In this document: positions 39,385 through 47,953 of the stretch, one piece after another
Layout: each line of letters begins with the position of its first letter
Numbering within the stretch: position 1 is the first letter of the stretch
Made by a program: the position numbers and the translations under genes
Assembly (NCBI GenBank): GCA_963205115.1
Contig: CAUJHV010000054.1
Coordinates: 22,245 to 86,244 of the forward strand
DNA from: Pseudomonadota bacterium
GTDB taxonomy: Bacteria; Pseudomonadota; Gammaproteobacteria; Burkholderiales; Burkholderiaceae_C
Direction: 5' to 3'
Length of the DNA: 64,000 nt
Notes under the pieces: model-generated
What the model was told of the DNA's origin: nothing
What the model saw: the letters and a program-made list of their open reading frames with translations, nothing else
The model's database searches: none

Positions 39385-39950
39385 CAATCCACCCGCAGCG
39401 TGCGTTCGACACCCAGCTGCCAGTCGGCCTGGCTGGTCAGGCCCACCAGCATCGGCGGCGGCAGCTGGCCGGTGTCGAGTCGGAAGGAAAATTCGACATA
39501 TTGCCGCGCGTCGGGTTCGATCTGCGACAGCTCGGCCAGTCGCCAGCCCGAGGTGCGCGAGATGACACCCAGCGCCTCTTCCAGCGTGCCGAAGCTCTGG
39601 GTCAGCGCGCCGATGCCCACGCGCCAGGAACTGGTCAGCGGCTGGTAGGCCAGCCGCCAGTTGCGCGTCACCCGCGCCACGCGCTCGTCACGCCAGTACC
39701 AGCGGTTGCGGTACAGCGTCGCCTGGGCCACGAAGTACATCGGCACGCCACGCCGCAGCGCGTCTTCCACCGGTCGCGACAGCGTCACGCGCAGCGAAAA
39801 CTCCAGCGACAGGTGGCCGTCCTGGCGATCCAATCCCAGCGAGGCCACGTCCACACCCTGCGCCCGCGCACCCAGGCCGGCCAGCAACAGGCTCAGCAAG
39901 GCGATCAGGCGCAGGACGAAGAGGACAGGCGTGGGCGGCGACGGCGGCAT
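39384..39950 (-). CDS. DUF4390 protein
   Basis: A 188-residue exported protein: N-terminal hydrophobic signal (about 10-30, ending GARAQG), then a DUF4390 domain with LSLEFSLRVTLSRPVEDALRRG, the aromatic stretch RNRWYWRDERVARVTRNWRLAYQ and RQYVEFSFRLDTGQLP. Function unknown; the gene is regularly found between rsmB and ntrY in Burkholderiales, so it may act in the NtrYX signalling pathway. ATG at 39950 lies 16 bases after the rsmB stop; an upstream start would overlap rsmB. Confidence 0.88.
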   Translation of the reverse strand: MPPSPPTPVLFVLRLIALLSLLLAGLGARAQGVDVASLGLDRQDGHLSLEFSLRVTLSRPVEDALRRGVPMYFVAQATLYRNRWYWRDERVARVTRNWRLAYQPLTSSWRVGIGALTQSFGTLEEALGVISRTSGWRLAELSQIEPDARQYVEFSFRLDTGQLPPPMLVGLTSQADWQLGVERTLRVD

Positions 39951-39966
39951 CGAGGCGAGAAACAGC

Positions 39967-41304
39967 TCAAATCTTGGCCAGCAGGGCGTAGAAGAACCCA
40001 TCGGCCGCGGCGGGGTTCGCCTCAGCGGCGAATGTCGCCGGATTCTCGGCCAGGGGCAGCAGATGGCCCGGTGAAGCCGGATCCCGGGCCGCGGCGCCGG
40101 GCGGCTGGCGTTGCAAAAACGCGTCGATCACGTCCTGGCCCTCGGCGCGAAACACCGAACAGGTGGCGTAGAGCAGGCGACCGCCTGGGCGCAGCAGGGG
40201 CCACATCGCGTCCAGCAGCCGCGACTGCGTGCGTGCCAGTGAGGGCAAGTCGTCCGGACGGCGCAGCCAGCGGATGTCCGGATGCCGGCGCACGATGCCC
40301 GAGGCGCTGCAGGGTGCGTCCAGCAGGATGGCGTCGAAAGGACGCCCGTCCCACCACGCCGCCGGCTGGCCGGCGTCGCCGACGGCGCAGGTCGCCGTCA
40401 GGCCCAGCCGCGCAAGGCTTTCGCGCACGCGGTCCATCCGGCGCGCGTCCTGGTCGAGCGCCAGCACGTCCAGCTCGCCACACTCCAGCAGGTGCGCGGT
40501 CTTGCCGCCGGGTGCGGCGCAGGCATCGAGCACGCGCGCGCCGGGTGGCAGGCCCGTGCCCAGCAGCAGCGGCACGGCACGCTGCGCCGACACGTCCTGC
40601 ACCGACACGTCGCCATCCGCAAAGCCCGGCAGATCGCCCACGGGACAGGGCTGTTCCAGGTGCACGGCGTGCGTGACGCCTGGAACGCCGCTGACGACGG
40701 ATGCGGCCAGCCCCGCCTTCTGCAGGCGCTCGACATAGGCTGCGGCCGTCGACCGCCGTGCGTTCACGCGCAGCGTCATCGGCGGGTGGCCGTTGGCGGC
40801 TTCCAGGATGGCAGGCGCGGCGTCCGGCCAGTCGGTGTGCAACTGCGCGATCCACCAATCCGGATGGTTCCAGCGCGCCGACGGCACGGCCTGCAGCGCC
40901 GCCACCAGCGCGTCGCGCTCGCGCACGAAGCGGCGCAGCACAGCATTCACGAAGCCGGCCGAGGCCGGCGTGCGGCGGCGCGCCGCCGCGACGGCCTGGT
41001 CGACCAGCGTGTGGTCGGCATAGGCCGGCCGCGGCGAGGGCCACAGCAGCGCCAGCGCCGTGAGCAGCAGCGCGTCCACACGCGCCGGCGGCGGGCGCGG
41101 TGCCAGCCGCGTGCGCGCCGCCAGCGCGCCGCCCAGGCCGCGCAGCACCTGGAAGCTCAGCGCCTGCACACCCGGCCGCAGGGCCGGCGCAACGCCGGCT
41201 AGCACATCGGTCAAGGACCGGCCGGCCCTCACCTCGGCGACCGCGTCGGCGCAAAGGTCGAGCTGACGCGACAGTGGCGGGCCGGCATAGACTTGGTTCA
41301 TCAT
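39967..41304 (-). CDS. rsmB: 16S rRNA (cytosine-967-C5)-methyltransferase
   Basis: S-adenosylmethionine-dependent methyltransferase (445 residues) that methylates C967 of 16S rRNA. The N-terminal NusB-like RNA-binding domain (1-140) is followed by the SAM fold with DACAAPGGKTAHLLE and the two catalytic cysteines in LLDAPCSASG and YATCSVF. Length is normal. It is first in the rsmB-DUF4390-ntrY-ntrX unit and is divergent from folE across about 140 bases. Confidence 0.95.
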   Translation of the reverse strand: MMNQVYAGPPLSRQLDLCADAVAEVRAGRSLTDVLAGVAPALRPGVQALSFQVLRGLGGALAARTRLAPRPPPARVDALLLTALALLWPSPRPAYADHTLVDQAVAAARRRTPASAGFVNAVLRRFVRERDALVAALQAVPSARWNHPDWWIAQLHTDWPDAAPAILEAANGHPPMTLRVNARRSTAAAYVERLQKAGLAASVVSGVPGVTHAVHLEQPCPVGDLPGFADGDVSVQDVSAQRAVPLLLGTGLPPGARVLDACAAPGGKTAHLLECGELDVLALDQDARRMDRVRESLARLGLTATCAVGDAGQPAAWWDGRPFDAILLDAPCSASGIVRRHPDIRWLRRPDDLPSLARTQSRLLDAMWPLLRPGGRLLYATCSVFRAEGQDVIDAFLQRQPPGAAARDPASPGHLLPLAENPATFAAEANPAAADGFFYALLAKI

Positions 41305-41442
41305 GACCAGTCTAGGTCAGTCCCCGGTGTCGCCCGAAAATGCGGCTGCGGGGCGCCGACCATCCGCCGGGCTGCCGGTGACCGCGCCCGCCGGGCTCTT
41401 GCGGTCGCCCACACGCCCGCCGTCTCCAGGAGGATCTTCCCC

Positions 41443-42207
41443 ATGGCCGTTCGACGAACCGGCGCCGCCGTCACCGGTGTGAATGCCCCCGCCCGCATCT
41501 TCCGCACCGAGGACGAGCTGGCGCGCCTGCCGGCGAGCGAGCGCATCCGCTACCGCCTGGTGACGGCCGACCGGCGCCACCACGCCAACGACAACATCGC
41601 CGACCAGATCCACGCGGGCGAGCTCGAGGAGCTCAAAGCCGAGGTGGCCGAGAAGGTGCACGAGGTGCTCAGGGCCCTGGTCATCGACACCGACAGCGAC
41701 CACAACACCAAAGAGACGGCCCAGCGCGTGGCCAAGATGTACATCGAGGAGGTTTTCCGCGGCCGCTACGTGCCGATGCCTGCGGTGACCGAGTTTCCGA
41801 ACGCCGAGCGCCTGAACGAGCTGATGATCGTCGGCCCCATCACCGTGCGCAGCGCCTGCAGCCACCACCTGTGCCCGATCATCGGTCGCGTGTGGATCGG
41901 ACTGCTGCCCAATGAACATTCCAACCTGATCGGGCTGTCCAAGTACGCGCGCATCTGCGACTGGATCATGAGCCGCCCGCAGATCCAGGAAGAGGCCGTC
42001 ACGATGCTGGCCAACGAGCTGCAGGAGCGCGTCAAGCCCGACGGGCTGGGCATCGTCATGGAGGCCGACCACTTCTGCATGCACTGGCGCGGCGTGAAGG
42101 ACAACGAGTCCGCGATGGTCAACAGCGTGATGCGGGGCGCCTTCCTGAAGGACCCCAACCTGCGGCGGGAATTCCTGTCGCTGCTGCCCAACCGCAAGAA
42201 CAGCTGA
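41443..42207 (+). CDS. folE: GTP cyclohydrolase I
   Basis: Converts GTP to dihydroneopterin triphosphate, first step of tetrahydrofolate synthesis. The 254-residue protein has the zinc site in SACSHHLCP, the conserved GRVWIGLLPN region, QERVKPDGLGIVMEADHFCM and the C-terminal RGVKDNES. The ATG follows a perfect AGGAGG. The N-terminus is somewhat extended (about 50 residues) against E. coli FolE. A BLUF gene follows after 14 bases on the same strand. Confidence 0.96.
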   Translation: MAVRRTGAAVTGVNAPARIFRTEDELARLPASERIRYRLVTADRRHHANDNIADQIHAGELEELKAEVAEKVHEVLRALVIDTDSDHNTKETAQRVAKMYIEEVFRGRYVPMPAVTEFPNAERLNELMIVGPITVRSACSHHLCPIIGRVWIGLLPNEHSNLIGLSKYARICDWIMSRPQIQEEAVTMLANELQERVKPDGLGIVMEADHFCMHWRGVKDNESAMVNSVMRGAFLKDPNLRREFLSLLPNRKNS

Positions 42208-42221
42208 CGCGAAGGCCGCCC

Positions 42222-42647
42222 ATGCTCGTACGCCTCATGTACGCCAGTCGGGCCGTCCCGGCGGTGGATACCGAAGAGCTCCATGTCATCCTGCGCCAGA
42301 GCCAGACCGGCAACCCGCCGCGCGGCATCACCGGCGTGCTGTGCCTGTCCGACGGCATCTTCCTGCAGGTACTCGAAGGCGGCCGCAGCGCCGTCAACCG
42401 GCTCTACCACCGCATCGCCACGGACACGCGCCACACCGACGTCGAGCTGCTGATGTACCAGGAGATCAGCGAGCGGCGCTTCGCCGGCTGGTCGATGGGG
42501 CAGGTCAGCATGGCGCGGCTGAATCCGTCGCTGCTGCTGAAATATTCGGCCACGGCCACGCTGGATCCGTATGCGGTGTCGGGCGCCGTGTCGCTGGCCC
42601 TGTTCGAGGAACTGGTGGCCACGGCCGCCGTGATGGGGCAGTGCTGA
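42222..42647 (+). CDS. BLUF-domain blue-light sensor protein
   Basis: A 141-residue protein consisting almost entirely of a BLUF domain, which binds FAD and responds to blue light. The photocycle residues are present: Tyr7 in LMYASR, Asn31 before GITGVL, Gln49 in FLQVLEG, and the semi-conserved Trp90 in RRFAGWSMG. No output domain is attached, so it should act through a partner protein. It follows folE by 14 bases, so it may share the folE transcript. No obvious partner (EAL, HTH) is adjacent; the GGDEF protein at the left edge is distant. Confidence 0.93.
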   Translation: MLVRLMYASRAVPAVDTEELHVILRQSQTGNPPRGITGVLCLSDGIFLQVLEGGRSAVNRLYHRIATDTRHTDVELLMYQEISERRFAGWSMGQVSMARLNPSLLLKYSATATLDPYAVSGAVSLALFEELVATAAVMGQC

Positions 42648-42727
42648 GGGTTGCGTAGAGGGGTTGCAGCCGGCGCGCCGCCAGACGCGCCCGGCGGCAG
42701 CCGGCGCCGGTTCGATTCGGCCCCGCT

Positions 42728-42749
42728 CTTATGCACTGGGCGCCTAAGC
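42728..42749. promoter_or_regulatory. CTTATGCACT motif upstream of cysB
   Basis: CTTATGCACT at 42728-42737 is followed by CGCCTAAG, so that CTTA and TAAG form a LysR-type dyad. The same ten-base motif lies upstream of cysK (49003-49012), and the close CTTATGCGCC lies before sbp (47831-47840). A shared CysB site is the natural reading. Confidence 0.45.
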
Positions 42750-42836
42750 TCATGCGCATGGAATCGTTTTGCGCATGATGAAGATGCCGCAACATGCGCG
42801 CTCACCAGAAGCGCGGGCCGTCGCCTCGCACGGCCC

Positions 42837-43793
42837 ATGAACTTCCAACAACTGCGCTCGATCCGAGAAGCCGTGCGCCAGGGCTTCAACCTCACGACGG
42901 TGGCGCAGGCGCTGCACACCTCGCAGCCCGGCGTCAGCCGGCAGATCCGCGAGCTCGAGGATGAACTGGGCATCGAGATCTTCGTGCGGGCCGGCAAGCG
43001 GCTGACCGGCCTGACGGCGCCCGGCGCGACGCTGCTGCCCATCATCGAACGCCTGCTGCAGGAGGCCGACAACCTGCGGCGCGCCGGCGAGGACTATGCG
43101 CAGCAGGATCGGGGCACGCTGACGATCGCGGCGACCCACTCCCAGGCGCGCTACGCCCTGCCGCCGGCCGTGCGCGACTTCAGTGCACTGCACCCGCAGG
43201 TCAGCCTGCGCATGCACCAGGGCTCGCCGCGCCAGGTGGCCGAAATGCTGCTGGCAGGCGAGGCCGACATCGGCGTGGCCACCGAGGCGCTGTCGCAGTA
43301 CCCCGAGCTGGTCGCCCTGCCCTGCTACCAGTGGACCCACCTGGTGATCGTGCCGCACGACCACCCGCTCACGCGCGAGACGGCGCAGGGCACGCCGCTG
43401 AACCTGACGCAGCTGTCGCAGTTTCCGGTCATCACCTACGAGGCCGGCTACACCGGCCGCAGCCACATCGACGAGGCCTTTGCGCGTGCGCGCGTGCAGG
43501 CCAACGTCGTGCTCGAAGCGATGGACGCGGACGTGATCAAGACCTACGTCGAGCTGGGCATGGGCGTGGGCATCGTGGCCGCCATCGCCTACGACGAGGA
43601 ACGCGACGCCCGCCTGCGCGCCATCGACGCGCGGCACCTGTTCGCCCCCAACATGACGCGCCTGGCCATCCGGCGCGGCACCTTCCTGCGCAGCTACGTC
43701 TACGACTTCGTGCAGACCTTCGCGTCGCCGCTAACCCGCCAGGTGGTCGAGCAGGCGCTGGTCGAAGATGAGGCCAGCGGCTTCGACATCTAG
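42837..43793 (+). CDS. cysB: LysR-family regulator CysB
   Basis: Transcriptional activator of sulfate assimilation, responsive to acetylserine. The 318-residue protein has an N-terminal winged helix (FNLTTVAQALHTSQPGVSRQIRELEDELG, about 18-46) and a periplasmic-binding-like effector domain with TTHTQARYALP-type region (here AATHSQARYALPPAVRDF), where CysB binds sulfate/acetylserine. Length and full pattern match CysB/Cbl more than generic LysR. It faces the sulfate transporter genes; its 3' end overlaps cysA by 63 bases on the opposite strand. Confidence 0.95.
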   Translation: MNFQQLRSIREAVRQGFNLTTVAQALHTSQPGVSRQIRELEDELGIEIFVRAGKRLTGLTAPGATLLPIIERLLQEADNLRRAGEDYAQQDRGTLTIAATHSQARYALPPAVRDFSALHPQVSLRMHQGSPRQVAEMLLAGEADIGVATEALSQYPELVALPCYQWTHLVIVPHDHPLTRETAQGTPLNLTQLSQFPVITYEAGYTGRSHIDEAFARARVQANVVLEAMDADVIKTYVELGMGVGIVAAIAYDEERDARLRAIDARHLFAPNMTRLAIRRGTFLRSYVYDFVQTFASPLTRQVVEQALVEDEASGFDI

Positions 43794-44885
43794 GCCCCGC
43801 TGCGGGCTGTAGGCGGGTGCCCCGGCACAGCCGCCGACCAGCGCCGCCGCGCCCAGCGCCGCGGCGGCAAAGCGCGTGATGCGGCGCGGACGCAGGTGCA
43901 CCCGCGAGCCGGGCACCAGGCCCAGCCGGTCACGCAGGTTCACGTAGGCCTCGCGCGGCAGCTCCACGTCCACATAACCCTCGGCGCCCTCGCGCCGGAA
44001 CTCGATGCGCGTGTGCGGACCCACGGTGAGGGTCTGGCTGAGGGTCACCGGCCAGGTGTCGGTACCGGGCTGCGCCACGATCTCCAGCTCGTGCGGGCGC
44101 ACGAAGCTCACGTCGGCCTCGCTGCCGGGCTCCGCCGTGTGACCCAGACGGCCGTGGAACAGGTTCACGTCACCCAGGAACTGCAGCACGAAGGGCGAGG
44201 CCGGCTGGTCGTAGACCTCGTCGGGGCTGCCCTGCTGCTCGATGCGGCCCTGGTTCATCACCACCACGCGGTCGGCCACCTCCATGGCCTCGTCCTGGTC
44301 GTGTGTCACGAAGACGCTGGTCACATGAACCTCGTCGTGCAGACGTCGCAGCCAGCGCCGCAGCTCCTTGCGCACCTTGGCGTCCAGCGCGCCGAAGGGT
44401 TCGTCGAGCAGCAGCACCCGGGGCTCCACCGCCAGCGCGCGGGCCAGCGCGATGCGCTGGCGCTGGCCGCCTGACAGCTGGTGCGGGTAGCGCTGGGCCA
44501 GCCAATCCAGTTGCACGAGCTTCAGCAGCTCCATGACCTTGTGCGTGATCTCGGCATCGCTGGGCCGGGTCTGCCGTGGACGCACACGCAGACCGAAGGC
44601 CACGTTCTCGAAGATCGTCATGTGGCCGAACAGCGCGTAGTGCTGGAAGACGAAGCCGACCTGGCGCTCGCGCACATGCGTGTGCGTGGTGTCTTCGCCG
44701 TGGAACAGCACGCTGCCCGAATCCGGCACCTCCAGGCCCGCGATGATGCGCAGCAGCGTGGTCTTGCCGCAGCCCGAGGGCCCGAGCAGGGCCACCAGCT
44801 CACCGGCCGGGATGTCGAGGTCGAGGTTGTCGCAGGCGACCGTCTGGCCGAATCGCTTGTTGAGGTGGCGGACTTGGATGCTCAT
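43731..44885 (-). CDS. cysA: Sulfate/thiosulfate ABC transporter ATPase with C-terminal extension
   Basis: ATPase of the sulfate/thiosulfate importer, 384 residues. Walker A GPSGCGKT (35-42), signature LSGGQRQR, Walker B VLLLDEPFGALD, switch VTHDQDEA, and a C-terminal TOBE region. The usual CysA ends near residue 335-360. Here about 49 residues follow LRPRR: a hydrophobic run (about 339-351), Cys353 and a further tail (APAYSPQRGLDVEAAG). The last 63 coding bases lie antisense to the cysB 3' end. This tail probably arose by loss of an earlier stop; its role, if any, is unknown. cysW lies upstream by 82 bases. Confidence 0.93.
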   Translation of the reverse strand: MSIQVRHLNKRFGQTVACDNLDLDIPAGELVALLGPSGCGKTTLLRIIAGLEVPDSGSVLFHGEDTTHTHVRERQVGFVFQHYALFGHMTIFENVAFGLRVRPRQTRPSDAEITHKVMELLKLVQLDWLAQRYPHQLSGGQRQRIALARALAVEPRVLLLDEPFGALDAKVRKELRRWLRRLHDEVHVTSVFVTHDQDEAMEVADRVVVMNQGRIEQQGSPDEVYDQPASPFVLQFLGDVNLFHGRLGHTAEPGSEADVSFVRPHELEIVAQPGTDTWPVTLSQTLTVGPHTRIEFRREGAEGYVDVELPREAYVNLRDRLGLVPGSRVHLRPRRITRFAAAALGAAALVGGCAGAPAYSPQRGLDVEAAGLIFDQRLLDHLAG

Positions 44886-44967
44886 GGCTCATCTCCGGCA
44901 GCGCCGGGTTGCTCACAGGCCGCCACGGTGCCCCTCGGGGCGCCATGGGCGGCATGCGCGGGGGTTG

Positions 44968-45885
44968 TCACTCCGGTCGATCGCCGACCGACCGCTTCTG
45001 GTTCTTCACACGCTGCTCGACCACGTACTTCAGCACCAGCGTCACCAGCGCCAGCGCGGCCAGCAGCGAAGCCACCGCAAATGCCGCGGCGAACTGGTAT
45101 TCGTTGTAGGCGATCTCGATGTGCAGCGGCATCGTGTTGGTCTGCCCGCGGATGTGGCCCGAGACCACGCTGACGGCGCCGAACTCGCCCATCGCCCGCG
45201 CGTTGCACAGGATCACGCCATACAGCAGGGCCCACTTGATGTTGGGCAGCGTCACGCGCCAGAAGATCTGCCAGCCGTTGGCGCCCAGCACGCGCGCGGC
45301 TTCTTCCTGTTCGATGCCCTGAGCCTGCATCAGCGGGATCAGCTCGCGTGCGATGAAGGGGAAGGTCACGAACACCGTGGCCAGCACGATGCCCGGCACG
45401 GCGAAGATGATCTTCAGGTCGTGCGCGCGCAGCCACTCGCCGAACCAGCCCTGCAGGCCGAAGACCAGCACGTAGATCAGTCCGGCGATGACGGGGCTCA
45501 CCGAGAACGGCAGGTCGATCAACGTCAGCAGCACGTTCTTGCCGCGGAAGTCGAACTTGGTGATCGCCCACGCTGCCGCGACGCCGAAGACCAGGTTCAA
45601 AGGCACGCTGATGCCGGTGGCGATCAAGGTGAGCTGGATGGCACTCAACGCATCGTCGTCGGTGATGGCGGCCAGGTAGACGGCCGCGCCTTTCTTGAAG
45701 GCCTCGACGAACACCGTGGCCAGCGGCACGAAGAGAAACAGCGTCATGAAGACCAGCGCGCTGCCGATCAGCAGGCGCCTCACCCAGGCCGGCTCTGCCG
45801 TGGCGCCGCGCAGGCTGCGTGGGGCCAGGCCGGCATTCGCGGGCTGGGGCGCCGCCTGCGCCAGGGCCGATGCCACCGTCGTCAC
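44968..45885 (-). CDS. cysW: Sulfate ABC transporter permease CysW
   Basis: Inner-membrane permease (305 residues), partner of CysT. It has about six membrane segments, starting with LLIGSALVFMTLFLFVPL, and the BPD loop EEAARVLGANGWQIFWRVTLPN. The start is a GTG at 45885 overlapping the cysT stop by four bases (GTGA). The N-terminus is extended (about 30 alanine-rich residues) before the first helix. cysA follows. Confidence 0.95.
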   Translation of the reverse strand: MTTVASALAQAAPQPANAGLAPRSLRGATAEPAWVRRLLIGSALVFMTLFLFVPLATVFVEAFKKGAAVYLAAITDDDALSAIQLTLIATGISVPLNLVFGVAAAWAITKFDFRGKNVLLTLIDLPFSVSPVIAGLIYVLVFGLQGWFGEWLRAHDLKIIFAVPGIVLATVFVTFPFIARELIPLMQAQGIEQEEAARVLGANGWQIFWRVTLPNIKWALLYGVILCNARAMGEFGAVSVVSGHIRGQTNTMPLHIEIAYNEYQFAAAFAVASLLAALALVTLVLKYVVEQRVKNQKRSVGDRPE

Positions 45886-46715
45886 AGCCCGCCCTGGCGC
45901 TTGCGCGACCAGGCCTGCAAGGTGTTGATGGACAACAGCAGCACGAAGGCGGCCACCAGCATCACGACGGCGATCGCGGTGGCCCCCGCGTAGTCGTACT
46001 GCTCGAGCTTGGTGATGATCAGCAGCGGCGTGATCTCGCTGATCATCGGCATGTTGCCGGCGATAAAGATGACCGAACCGTATTCGCCCAGCGCACGCGC
46101 GAAGGCCAGCGCGAAGCCGGTCAGCAGCGCGGGCATGACGACGGGAAAGATCACCTGCGAGAAGGTCTGCCAGCGGCTGGCGCCCAGCGTGGCCGCGGCC
46201 TCTTCCCATTCACGGTTCACGTCTTCCAGCACCGGTTGCACCGTGCGCACGACGAACGGCAGGCCGATGAACACCAGCGCCACCCACACGCCCAGCGGCG
46301 TGAAGCTCACCTTGAACGGCAGCCACCGGCCGATCCAGCCGTTCTGGGCGTAGATGGCGGTCAGCGCGATGCCGGCCACGGCGGTGGGCAGCGCGAAGGG
46401 CAGGTCCACCAGTGCGTCGATCAGCCGCTTGGCCGGAAAGCGGTAACGCACCAGCACCCAGGCGACGATGAGTCCGAACGCGGCATTCAGCAGCGCGGCC
46501 AGGAACGAAGCGCCGAAGGTCAGCCGATACGAGGCCAGCACACGCGGCGTGGTCGTCGCGTCGAGGAACTGCGGCCAGGTCATCGTAAACGTCTTGAGGA
46601 ACGCGGCCGACAGCGGAATCAGCACGATCAGGCTCAGGTACAGCAGCGCGAACCCGAGCGCGAGGTCGAAGCCCGGCAGCACGCTGTGCCTGCGCAGCAG
46701 GAGGCGGGAGAACAC
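45882..46715 (-). CDS. cysT: Sulfate ABC transporter permease CysT
   Basis: Inner-membrane permease (277 residues) of the sulfate/thiosulfate importer. About six membrane helices and the BPD loop EEAAATLGASRWQTFSQVIFP. The start is a GTG at 46715, preceded by GGAGG at five bases; the open frame upstream lies in the sbp 3' region and is not homologous. It lies 16 bases after sbp and overlaps cysW. Confidence 0.95.
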   Translation of the reverse strand: MFSRLLLRRHSVLPGFDLALGFALLYLSLIVLIPLSAAFLKTFTMTWPQFLDATTTPRVLASYRLTFGASFLAALLNAAFGLIVAWVLVRYRFPAKRLIDALVDLPFALPTAVAGIALTAIYAQNGWIGRWLPFKVSFTPLGVWVALVFIGLPFVVRTVQPVLEDVNREWEEAAATLGASRWQTFSQVIFPVVMPALLTGFALAFARALGEYGSVIFIAGNMPMISEITPLLIITKLEQYDYAGATAIAVVMLVAAFVLLLSINTLQAWSRKRQGGL

Positions 46716-46731
46716 GGCAGCCTCCGGCCGC

Positions 46732-47745
46732 TCAGCGACGGGTGTAGATCTGGTCGAAAACGCCGCCGTCGCTGAAGTGGGTCTTCTGCGCCTGGGCCCA
46801 GCCACCGAAGGTGTCGTCGATGGTGAACAGGTTCAGCTTCGGGAACTGCCTGGCGTACCGGGCGGCCACCGCCGTGTCGATCGGGCGGTAGAAGTGGCGC
46901 GCCGCAATGTCCTGCCCTTCGGGCGAGTACAGGTACTCCAGGTAGGCCTGGGCCGCGGCGCGGGTGCCGCGTTTGTCCACCGTCTTGTCGACCACGGTGA
47001 CCGGCGGTTCGGCCAGGATGCTGACAGCCGGATAGACGATGTCGAACTTGTCGGCCCCAAATTCCTTGAGCGACAGGTGCGCCTCGTTCTCCCAGGCCAG
47101 CAGCACGTCGCCCACACCGCGCTCGGCGAAGGTCACGGTCGAGCCGCGTGCACCCGAGTCCAGCACCGGCACGTTGGAGAACAACCTGGCGACAAATTCC
47201 TTGGCCTTGGTCTCGTTGCCGCCCGGCTGCTTGAGCGCGAAGCCGTAGGCCGCGAGGTAGCCCCAGCGCGCGCCACCCGAGGTCTTGGGGTTGGCGGTGA
47301 TGACCGAGACACCCGGCTTGACCAGGTCGTCCCAGTTCCGGATGCCCTTCGGATTGCCCTTGCGCACCAGGAAGATGTAGGTCGAGGTGTAGGGCGAGCT
47401 GTTGTGCGGCAGGCGCTTCTGCCAGTCGGCCGGGATCAGTTTGGCGCGCTGGGCCAGTTCGTCCACGTCGTAGGCCAGGGCCAGCGTGACGACATCGGCT
47501 TCCAGGCCGTCGATCACCGAACGCGCCTGCTTGCCCGAGCCGCCGTGCGACTGCTTGACGGCCACGGTGTCACCGGTCTTGCCCTGCCAGTACCGGGCGA
47601 AGGCCTTGTTGAAATCCTGGTAGAGCTCGCGCGTGGGGTCGTAGCTCACGTTGAGCAGGCTGACGTCCTTGGCGTGGGCGGCCACGGTGGCCAGGGCGAT
47701 GGCGCCGAGCGTCAACACGCGGCGCAGCGTCGAGAAGCGGGTCAT
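46732..47745 (-). CDS. sbp: Periplasmic sulfate-binding protein
   Basis: A 337-residue periplasmic protein with a signal peptide (ends ATVAAHA) that hands sulfate or thiosulfate to CysTW. Signatures are LLNVSYDPTRELYQDFNKAF, QSHGGSGKQARSVIDGL, NPKTSGGARW and VLLAWENEAHL, all typical of Sbp/CysP. The ATG follows GAGG. First gene of sbp-cysT-cysW-cysA. Sbp and CysP are hard to tell apart by sequence, so thiosulfate preference is possible. Confidence 0.94.
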   Translation of the reverse strand: MTRFSTLRRVLTLGAIALATVAAHAKDVSLLNVSYDPTRELYQDFNKAFARYWQGKTGDTVAVKQSHGGSGKQARSVIDGLEADVVTLALAYDVDELAQRAKLIPADWQKRLPHNSSPYTSTYIFLVRKGNPKGIRNWDDLVKPGVSVITANPKTSGGARWGYLAAYGFALKQPGGNETKAKEFVARLFSNVPVLDSGARGSTVTFAERGVGDVLLAWENEAHLSLKEFGADKFDIVYPAVSILAEPPVTVVDKTVDKRGTRAAAQAYLEYLYSPEGQDIAARHFYRPIDTAVAARYARQFPKLNLFTIDDTFGGWAQAQKTHFSDGGVFDQIYTRR

Positions 47746-47789
47746 GGGGCGAAACCTCGAAGGCGTTCAAAGCGGTGACCGCGATGCTA

Positions 47790-47840
47790 GGAACGGCCCG
47801 TTCCTTGGGGAACGAATCGATCCGCGCATGCTTATGCGCC
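47790..47840. promoter_or_regulatory. Candidate CysB-binding region upstream of sbp
   Basis: GGAACGGCCCGTTCC (47790-47804) is a perfect dyad with a three-base centre, and a further GGAACG half lies at 47809-47814. CTTATGCGCC at 47831-47840 resembles the motifs near cysB and cysK. The block starts 45 bases before the sbp start, fitting an activator site. Confidence 0.5.
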
Positions 47841-47953
47841 TTTCGCCTACCCCGCGGGCGGCACGCCGGATGCCGGCGAGGCCTGTGTCGCGGGTGCGCG
47901 AAGCCGGCGCGCGGTCAGCCAGCCGCGCGCGCCTTCTCTCGCCCGGTCGGGCC

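Noticed and set aside
38895..40676. Long Arg/Pro-rich plus-strand frame over ntrY and rsmB
   Set aside because: Shadow of the minus-strand genes; extreme Arg and Pro content and no domain.
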